Source: Miltoncostaeales bacterium (GTDB taxonomy: Bacteria; Actinomycetota; Thermoleophilia; Miltoncostaeales; Miltoncostaeaceae). Taken from it: a stretch of DNA of 11,072 nt. The DNA is taken from positions 1-11,072 of the forward strand of contig JAUROO010000043.1 of NCBI GenBank assembly GCA_030829765.1, written 5' to 3'. The translations under genes and the position numbers were made by a program. The notes under the pieces are model-generated. The model ran no database searches, had not been told where the DNA came from, and was given only the letters and a program-made list of their open reading frames with translations. Position 1 is the stretch's first letter. The number at the start of each line of letters is the position of its first letter. Of this stretch, positions 5,975 to 11,072 are shown in pieces.

Positions 5975-7308
5975 AGTTCGTGCACCACATCGACCACGTA
6001 GTCGATGTGGGCATCGGTGAGGCCGGGGAACACGCCCAGCCAGAACGCGTTCTCCATCACGAAGTCGGCGTTGTCCAGGCTGCCCACCACGCGGTGGGCG
6101 GTGTCGGCATACGCGGGCTGGCGCAGCAGGTTGCCGGCGAACACCAGGCGCGTGCCAATGCCGCGCTCGTTCAGCGCGCGCACCATGGCGTTGCGGTCCA
6201 GCCCGCCCTCACGCGTGACCGCCACGGGGAACCCGAACCAGCTGGGCTCGCTGTTGGGCGTGGCCTCGGGCAGCAGAAGGCGGTCCTGCAGGTCGGACAG
6301 CCCCTCGTACAGGTGGTTGAAGTTGCGCGTGCGGGCCTCGATGAACCCGTCCAGCTTCTTCAGCTGGGCCACGCCCACCGCCGCCTGCATGTCGGTCACC
6401 TTCAGGTTGTACCCGATGTGCGAGTACACGTACTTGTGGTCGTAGCCCTGCGGCAGCGTGCCGAACTGCTGGTCGAACCGCTTGCCGCAGGTGTTGTCCT
6501 TGCCGGGCTCGCACCAGCAATCGCGGCCCCAGTCGCGGAAGCTCTCGGCCAGCACCTTGATGGCGCCCTGGTTGCACAGCACCGCGCCGCCCTCGCCCAT
6601 GGTGATGTGGTGGGCGGGGTAGAAGCTGGTGGTGGCGAGATCCCCGAAGGTCCCCACCGGCTTGCCGTCGTAGCGGGCGCCCACGGCGTCGCAGCAGTCC
6701 TCGATCAGCCACAGGCCGTGCTCGCGGCAGAACGCGCTCACGGCGGCCAGGTCGAAGGGGTTGCCCAGGGTGTGGGCCACCATCACGGCCTTGGTCTTCG
6801 GCGAGAGGGCCTCTTCCAGACGGCTCACGTCGATGTTGTACGTGGGCACATCGACATCCACGAACACCGGCACTGCGCCGTACTGGATGGCGGGGTTCAC
6901 CGTGGTGGGGAATCCCGTGGCGGTGGTGATCACCTCATCGCCGGGCAGGATCTGCCGGTCGCCCAGCTTGGGCGAGGTGAGCGCAGAGAACGCCACCAGG
7001 TTGGCGGATGAGCCGGAGTTCACCAGCAGGCAGTGGCGCAGCCCCATGCGCTTTGCGAACGCCCGCTCGAACTCGTGCGCGAACCGGCCCGTGGTGAGCC
7101 AGAAGTCCAGCGAGCTGTCCACCAGCGTCGCCACGTCGTCGCCGTCGTACGCGCGACCCGACACCGGAACCACCGGTGCCTCCGGGTTGAACGCCGGGGG
7201 CGGGAAGGCCTCCTCGGCGTACTCGAGCGTGAGGTCGAGGATCTCCGCACGCAGCTCGTCCGCGCGGCTCTTCTTGACAGTTTCTTCGGTAGCCACGGCG
7301 AGCAGCAT
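5965..7308 (-). CDS. rfbH: CDP-4-keto-6-deoxyglucose 3-dehydrase (E1), RfbH/DdhC/AscC
   Basis: A 447-residue DegT/DnrJ-fold enzyme closely matching the E1 dehydrase. E1 uses PMP and a [2Fe-2S] cluster to remove the C3 hydroxyl of CDP-4-keto-6-deoxyglucose in 3,6-dideoxyhexose synthesis. The diagnostic change is His for the PLP lysine: H233 in SFYPAHHITMGEGG. The cluster cysteines C206, C264, C266 and C274 have the E1 spacing C-x57-C-x-C-x7-C. Other E1 signatures are FPTTVNP, IEDCCDA, RDWGRDC, GYDHKY and PSWFGFP. The reductase partner E3 and the CDP-glucose pathway genes are not in the window. ATG 7308 was chosen by length and its 25-base spacing from the upstream gene; GTG 7296 is also possible and gives 443 residues, and neither has a clear ribosome site. 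It is the last gene of the minus-strand string. Products of such pathways include abequose, tyvelose, ascarylose and branched yersiniose; which one applies is open. Confidence 0.93.
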   Translation of the reverse strand: MLLAVATEETVKKSRADELRAEILDLTLEYAEEAFPPPAFNPEAPVVPVSGRAYDGDDVATLVDSSLDFWLTTGRFAHEFERAFAKRMGLRHCLLVNSGSSANLVAFSALTSPKLGDRQILPGDEVITTATGFPTTVNPAIQYGAVPVFVDVDVPTYNIDVSRLEEALSPKTKAVMVAHTLGNPFDLAAVSAFCREHGLWLIEDCCDAVGARYDGKPVGTFGDLATTSFYPAHHITMGEGGAVLCNQGAIKVLAESFRDWGRDCWCEPGKDNTCGKRFDQQFGTLPQGYDHKYVYSHIGYNLKVTDMQAAVGVAQLKKLDGFIEARTRNFNHLYEGLSDLQDRLLLPEATPNSEPSWFGFPVAVTREGGLDRNAMVRALNERGIGTRLVFAGNLLRQPAYADTAHRVVGSLDNADFVMENAFWLGVFPGLTDAHIDYVVDVVHELAA

Positions 7309-7333
7309 ACCCGCGCTTCGCCGACAGACCGCG

Positions 7334-8899
7334 TCAACCGGCGGCCGGACGCCTCCACGGGGGCTGGATGTCCGTGAACACCACGAAGCGCCCCACGGGG
7401 GTCTCGGTGAAGGTGCGCCCCGATGCCGTAAGCATCTGCCGGGCGCCATCGGCCCCCCCGGGAACCGTCGACACGATGGCCGGGTTGGCATCTGCATCCA
7501 CCACGGCGCTGAGCGATGGGAAGTGGTCAATGCTGGTGGACGCCACGTATATGCGGTCGCGCCCGAAGAACTGCAGCGGGTTGGCCACCCAGTAGTCGGC
7601 ATAGGCGGTGTCCGCACCCATTTCCTGCAGCACGTCCACCACCTGCGGAAGGTCCTCGGTGTGGATGAGCCCCCCGTCGGCCGCGGAGATCTCGCCGCCG
7701 CCTGCGTACACCACGCGCATGTTCGACACCAGCAGGGTGGCGCTCACCGCGAGGGTCACGATCGCCAGCACCAGGCGCGGCGTTCCGTGCAGCGTGAACA
7801 CCGCGGCGGCGATGCCGATGGCCAGGAACGGGTACAGCGTGAACAGGTAGCGCGGCTCGCCCGCGAACCACGTGTAGGTGGATGCCGCGTAGATGAACGG
7901 CGTGATGATGAACGCCACCAGCACGATGTCGATGGGCTTCCGGCGGCCGGTGCGCAGCGTGGCCATGTCCCAGATTCCCCAGCGGCGCACCCAGATGGCC
8001 GCGCCCAGCGTGCCCAGGGCGATCAGCAGTACCAGCGCGGCGGGGATGAACCGTGCCACCCAGGGCTCGGGGCTTGGCACGCCGAGGAACCGCCCCAGCA
8101 CCGGGCTGAACAGCAGGTCCATGCGCTCGGAGAACGTGGTGGGCGGTGGGGTTCCCGTGCCCGATGGCGGGTTGAGCCCGTTGGCAAGCCGGAAGCCGAT
8201 GACCGGCAGCAGGCCCACGATCAGCCCGCCGATGCCCCAGGGCAGCAGGCGGCGCAGCGAGCCTCGCGCGCTGGCCAGTGCCCACAGCGCGGCGGGAATC
8301 AGCAGGTAGGCGGAGAGGTAGTTCTCCCAGATGGCCAGGCCGGTGAACAGGCCGAGCGCCGCCGCCATCCACGGCGCGCGCGCCGACTGGCGCCGCAGGC
8401 CCAGCGCCACCAGCACGGCAAGCAGGCCGAACAGCAGGGCGCCGTCGTAGCCGCCGTGGCTGCGGATGCCCTTGATCACCGAGTAGTACGGCCCCAGGCA
8501 GTACAGGCCGGTGGCGAGCGCCCCCGCCCACCGCGATCCGGTCATGCGGGTGCCCAGCACGTACACCAGCACGGCGATGGCGATGATGAAGCCCACCTGC
8601 ACCAGCCGCAGGGTCAGCGGGGTGTCGGGCAGCACCGCGAACACCGCGGCCTGCAGGTACTGCTCCAGCGCCCCCTGATAGCTCTGGATGCCGAAGTAGG
8701 CGGGGAAGTCGCCATCCAGGATGCGCTGGGCCATGATGCCCGTGACGGCCTCGTCCGACTCCAGGCGGGCGATGTTGGTGGTGAGCATCACCAGTCGCGC
8801 GGCGGTGCCCAGAAGGATCGCCACGATCACGGCGATCAGCGGGCCGTCCAGGCGCCACAGGTCGCGCGGCGGCGTCGCCGGTGCCGCCTGCGTGGTCAT
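7334..8899 (-). CDS. Integral membrane glycosyltransferase, GT-C fold (GT39/ArnT-like)
   Basis: A 521-residue protein with many hydrophobic helices from about residue 20 to 393 and a ~125-residue soluble C-terminus, probably outside the membrane. The first external loop carries RLESDEAV, with the acidic pair at 49-50 that matches the catalytic acidic motif of GT-C enzymes using polyprenyl-phosphate sugars. Other family-like features are a GIRSHGGYDGALLFG loop after helix 4 and RYLFTLYPFLAI at 350-361. GT-C enzymes take a sugar from a polyprenyl-phosphate donor and add it to a lipid, glycan or protein outside the cytoplasm. The ATGA overlap with the preceding gene, a polyprenol-phosphate mannose synthase homologue, suggests donor supply and use. 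ATG 8899 was chosen for that overlap; longer readings add a non-hydrophobic segment copied from the neighbour's frame. Acceptor unknown. Confidence 0.82.
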   Translation of the reverse strand: MTTQAAPATPPRDLWRLDGPLIAVIVAILLGTAARLVMLTTNIARLESDEAVTGIMAQRILDGDFPAYFGIQSYQGALEQYLQAAVFAVLPDTPLTLRLVQVGFIIAIAVLVYVLGTRMTGSRWAGALATGLYCLGPYYSVIKGIRSHGGYDGALLFGLLAVLVALGLRRQSARAPWMAAALGLFTGLAIWENYLSAYLLIPAALWALASARGSLRRLLPWGIGGLIVGLLPVIGFRLANGLNPPSGTGTPPPTTFSERMDLLFSPVLGRFLGVPSPEPWVARFIPAALVLLIALGTLGAAIWVRRWGIWDMATLRTGRRKPIDIVLVAFIITPFIYAASTYTWFAGEPRYLFTLYPFLAIGIAAAVFTLHGTPRLVLAIVTLAVSATLLVSNMRVVYAGGGEISAADGGLIHTEDLPQVVDVLQEMGADTAYADYWVANPLQFFGRDRIYVASTSIDHFPSLSAVVDADANPAIVSTVPGGADGARQMLTASGRTFTETPVGRFVVFTDIQPPWRRPAAG

Positions 8900-9666
8900 C
8901 GCTGCCGCCGACCCCGCCCGCGGCCGCGCCCCAGTTGGCGCCGCAGGCGCGGCACATGCGTGGCGGCCTCCAGCACGATTCCCCGCGACATCTTCGAGGC
9001 CCCCTGGGTGCGATCGGTGAAGGTGATGGGCACCTCCACCACGCGGAAGCCCAGCAGCACCGCCCGGTAGGTCATCTCGATCTGGAACACGTATCCGGCG
9101 GACGACACCTGGTCCAGCGGGATGGCCTCGATCACCTCGCGGCGGAAGCACTTGAACCCGCCGGTCAGGTCGTTCACCGGCACACCCAGCACGGCCTTGG
9201 CATACAGCGAACCGCCGCGGCTGATGGTGCGCCGCAGCAGCCCCCAGTCCTCCACGCGGCCCCCGGGCACGTAGCGCGATCCCAGCACCAGGTCGGCGTC
9301 ACGGGCCGCATACACCAGCAGGGGAACCGCCGCCGGGTCGTGCGAGAAGTCGCAGTCCATCTCCAGAACCAGGTCGGCGCCGTGCGCCAGCGCGTGGCGG
9401 AAGCCGTCGCGGTAGGCCGGGCCGATACCCGACTTGCGCGGGCGGTGCAGCACCTGCACGCGGTCGGATTCCCCCGCCAGGCGGTCGGCGATCTGCCCGG
9501 TGCCATCGGGCGAGGAGTCGTCGATCACCAGCACGTGGCCGTTGATCGCGGATTCCTCGAACACCGCCAGCAGGCGGCGCACGAGCGCCTCGAGGTTCTC
9601 GCGCTCGTTGTACGTGGGCACGCACACCCACGCGGCGGGCGCAGCCTGGGGATCAGTGCGGGTCAC
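8896..9666 (-). CDS. Polyprenol-phosphate mannose synthase-like glycosyltransferase (GT2, DPM1-like)
   Basis: A soluble 256-residue GT-A enzyme without the C-terminal helices of GtrB types. VPTYNERENLEALV (16-29) begins the nucleotide fold; VIDDSSPDGTG (47-57) and MDCDFSHDP (103-111) give the metal and donor site; LGSRYVPGG (128-136) and LTGGFKCFRREV (167-178) are DPM1/Ppm1 signatures. The family transfers mannose from GDP-mannose to a polyprenyl phosphate at the inner face of the membrane, though bacterial homologues may use other sugars. GTG 9666 is 12 bases after the previous stop and gives a short N-terminus before the fold; no strong ribosome site was seen. The C-terminus ends in an arginine/glycine-rich tail (247-256), which could touch acidic lipids. 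Its overlap with the GT-C gene suggests that it supplies that enzyme's donor. Confidence 0.88.
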   Translation of the reverse strand: MTRTDPQAAPAAWVCVPTYNERENLEALVRRLLAVFEESAINGHVLVIDDSSPDGTGQIADRLAGESDRVQVLHRPRKSGIGPAYRDGFRHALAHGADLVLEMDCDFSHDPAAVPLLVYAARDADLVLGSRYVPGGRVEDWGLLRRTISRGGSLYAKAVLGVPVNDLTGGFKCFRREVIEAIPLDQVSSAGYVFQIEMTYRAVLLGFRVVEVPITFTDRTQGASKMSRGIVLEAATHVPRLRRQLGRGRGRGRRQR

Positions 9667-9678
9667 CTGCGGGCGAGT

Positions 9679-10716
9679 CTAACCGGCGGTGTCTCCGGGT
9701 ACGGCGGCTCGTGATCCGTGGTACCGGGCGGTCAGCCACCATGCGGCGAGCGGGGTGCCGATGATCACGGGGATCAGGATGGACAGCTGCAGCAGCACCG
9801 AGAACGCCAGTGCATCCGCGCGACCGATACCCAGAACGGCCAGGGACACCACCGCCAGCCACTGGAAGGTGCCGATCTGGCCGGGGGACGACGGGATGGC
9901 GGCGCCCAGGCCCGCCACCCCGCAGAGGAACAGCGCGCCGCCCAGCGTCATGTCCAGCGACATCGCGGTCGCCACCACCCACGCGCCCAGGGTCCACGCG
10001 CCCCAGGCCGCGAAGCTCCACCCGGTGACGCGTGCCACCTGGGCCAGATGGTCCATCGTCGCCATGCCCCTCATGAGGGCGCCGGCCTGGCGCCTGAGCC
10101 AGCCGGCCTCGGCGGATTCATCCATCCACTGCCGGGCGCGCTCCGAGCGGTGTGCCGCCCACCAGGCGGCGATCAGCACGGCCAGGAGCCCGATGGCGAT
10201 GATGCCCCCCGCCAGCGCCAGGGCCATCAGCCAGTCGGGGTGGCTCACGAAGGGCAGGCATACCAGCACGATGATCACCAGTGTGATCACGTCGAAGGCG
10301 CGGTCCACGCCGATCGACGCCAGGCTGCGCGCTACCGGCATGCGCGTGATGCGGCCGAACCACACCCCGCGCACGATGTCGCCGGGCCGTCCGGGCACCA
10401 CGTTGCTCACCCCCAGCCCGAACCAGTTCAGCGCCACGTAGGTGCGCCGCGGCAGGTCGGCGCCATCGCCGATCAAGGCCCGCCAGCGGAGCGCCTGGAA
10501 GACGACGATGCAGAGGATGATCGGCACCGAGAGCAGAACGAGCCACGGGTTGGCCGAGGCCAGGGCATCCCATACCTCGTCGAACGACACCCCCCGGATC
10601 GCGAGCCACAGGAACAGCGCAGAGAGCGGCAGGCCCACCAGCAGGCCCAGCACGATGGTGCGCGCACTGATGGCCCCGCGCGGGATTGCCCCCTCGTCCA
10701 CCGGCGCATCGCTCAC
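9679..10716 (-). CDS. Flippase-like / lysylphosphatidylglycerol synthase TM family membrane protein
   Basis: A 345-residue multi-spanning protein of the LPG_synthase_TM (UPF0104, flippase-like) family. Hydrophobic helices lie at about 20-40, 57-75, 141-157, 163-188, 234-253, 260-275, 283-297 and 301-328. Family signatures are NVVPGRPGDIVRG at 105-117, with R137-D138 region SIGVDRAFD shortly after, and IPSSPGQIGTF at 274-284. Members often sit beside glycosyltransferases in polysaccharide and glycolipid loci; the family is related to the flippase part of MprF and has been proposed to move or handle lipids. It has no catalytic LPG synthase domain. GTG 10716 overlaps the upstream stop by 4 bases (GTGA) and has a GGAGG 10 bases before it. 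By neighbourhood it may translocate the polyprenyl-phosphate sugar made by the next gene; that is inference. Confidence 0.83.
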   Translation of the reverse strand: MSDAPVDEGAIPRGAISARTIVLGLLVGLPLSALFLWLAIRGVSFDEVWDALASANPWLVLLSVPIILCIVVFQALRWRALIGDGADLPRRTYVALNWFGLGVSNVVPGRPGDIVRGVWFGRITRMPVARSLASIGVDRAFDVITLVIIVLVCLPFVSHPDWLMALALAGGIIAIGLLAVLIAAWWAAHRSERARQWMDESAEAGWLRRQAGALMRGMATMDHLAQVARVTGWSFAAWGAWTLGAWVVATAMSLDMTLGGALFLCGVAGLGAAIPSSPGQIGTFQWLAVVSLAVLGIGRADALAFSVLLQLSILIPVIIGTPLAAWWLTARYHGSRAAVPGDTAG

Positions 10717-11072
10717 GTGGTGAGCGCCTCCGCCAGCGCCAGGTACCGCTCGGCGCAGGTGCCCCAGCCGAACCGTTCGCGTGCGCGCTCCGCGGCCCGG
10801 GCTCCCAGCGCCGTGCGCCGGTCGGGGTCGGCCAGCAGGCGCTGCAGCACACCGGCCAGCGACGCCGGCGCGGCCGCCAGCGAGAACGTGGCCGCGGCGT
10901 CGCCCACCACCTCCACGTTGGGGGCGTGGTCGCTCACCACCAGCGGGGCGCCTGCGGCCATGGCCTCCACGATCACCGGATGCGTGCCCCCCACCTCGGT
11001 GGGTACGCACATCACACCGCAGTTGTTCACCAGTTCGGCGTAGCCATCGCCGAACACGTAGCCGGGCATCAG
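10713..11072 (-). CDS. GT4-family glycosyltransferase, C-terminal part (5' end outside window)
   Basis: About 119 residues of the C-terminal Rossmann domain of a GT-B glycosyltransferase are visible; the frame is open to the window edge. The hallmark is EVGGTHPVIVEAMAAG, the E-x7-E donor-binding motif of GT4 enzymes, followed by GAPLVVSDHAPNVEVVGDAA and a terminal helix with GARAAERARERFGW, the usual GT4 ending. GT4 enzymes are retaining and transfer a sugar from a nucleotide donor to a growing glycan on the cytoplasmic side. The middle of the motif (GGTHP) differs from the common EGFGxP form, but both glutamates remain. The stop overlaps the next gene by 4 bases. Donor and acceptor cannot be told from this part. 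Confidence 0.85.
   Translation of the reverse strand: MMPGYVFGDGYAELVNNCGVMCVPTEVGGTHPVIVEAMAAGAPLVVSDHAPNVEVVGDAAATFSLAAAPASLAGVLQRLLADPDRRTALGARAAERARERFGWGTCAERYLALAEALTT
10727..10731 (-). promoter_or_regulatory. Ribosome binding site for the flippase-like gene
   Basis: On the minus strand this is GGAGG, 10 bases before GTG 10716 and inside the end of the GT4 gene. It supports the GTG start and the overlap. Confidence 0.55.

Noticed and set aside
7309..7617. N-terminal extension of RfbH up to 7617
   Set aside because: It overlaps the C-terminal coding region of the GT-C gene in another frame and has no counterpart in known E1 proteins.
6761..9070. Very long plus-strand open frame (769 codons) opposite rfbH and the GT-C gene
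   Set aside because: It is the complement of two clear protein families on the minus strand. Its product is rich in His, Gln, Arg and Gly, as expected from antisense reading of high-GC codons, with no recognisable domain.
8900..9151. N-terminal extension of the GT-C protein up to 9151
   Set aside because: The added residues are an out-of-frame reading of the DPM1-like gene; ATG 8899 gives the normal first helix and an ATGA overlap.
10717..11010. N-terminal extension of the flippase-like protein up to 11010
   Set aside because: It is an out-of-frame reading of the GT4 gene, Gly/Arg-rich; GTG 10716 has a GGAGG site and a GTGA overlap.
9718..11043. Plus-strand open frame of 441 codons opposite the flippase-like and GT4 genes
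   Set aside because: It shadows well-supported minus-strand genes; low-complexity His/Gln/Pro/Arg product with no family signature.

Overview
The window is GC-rich bacterial DNA, densely packed with genes. It uses many GTG starts plus one TTG, with 4-base start/stop overlaps, and shows no RNA genes, mobile elements or CRISPR arrays. Its style fits a high-GC bacterium, perhaps an actinomycete-type lineage such as Thermoleophilia, but nothing here fixes the taxon. The content is a cell-surface polysaccharide or glycolipid locus. Two gene strings run in from outside the window and converge at about 5,950-5,965, so neither promoter is visible.

Plus strand (1-5952): the 3' end of a short-chain dehydrogenase; a 3-dehydroquinate-synthase-like sugar-phosphate cyclase with all remembered catalytic residues; an acetolactate-synthase-like thiamine diphosphate (TPP) enzyme; an HpcH/HpaI-type (citrate-lyase-like) aldolase; an extended SDR (NAD-dependent epimerase/dehydratase) with a damaged or non-standard 5' end; and a membrane-anchored family 2 glycosyltransferase of the polyprenyl-phosphate type. 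The first four genes overlap by 11, 4 and 4 bases and should be co-translated. A cyclase, a carboligase, a pyruvate-type aldolase and two reductase/epimerase-type enzymes followed by a glycosyltransferase look like a pathway for an unusual carbocyclic or carbon-branched sugar and its transfer to a lipid carrier. I know of no characterised pathway with this exact set.

Minus strand (11072-5965, transcribed leftward): the C-terminal part of a GT4 glycosyltransferase; a flippase-like LPG-synthase-TM family membrane protein; a soluble polyprenol-phosphate mannose synthase-like GT2; a GT-C membrane glycosyltransferase (GT39/ArnT-like); and RfbH, the PLP and [2Fe-2S] 3-dehydrase of CDP-3,6-dideoxyhexose synthesis. 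The middle three suggest making a polyprenyl-phosphate sugar, moving or handling lipid-linked material, and using it outside the membrane. RfbH shows that the organism probably makes a 3,6-dideoxy sugar, but its reductase partner and the CDP-glucose enzymes are not in view.

Main points for follow-up: the cyclase-TPP-aldolase module; its possible link to RfbH (a yersiniose-type branched sugar is one model); substituted catalytic positions in the aldolase; the missing start codon of the epimerase; and the degenerate active-site region of the dehydrogenase at the left edge. There is no gene-free stretch longer than about 35 bases.
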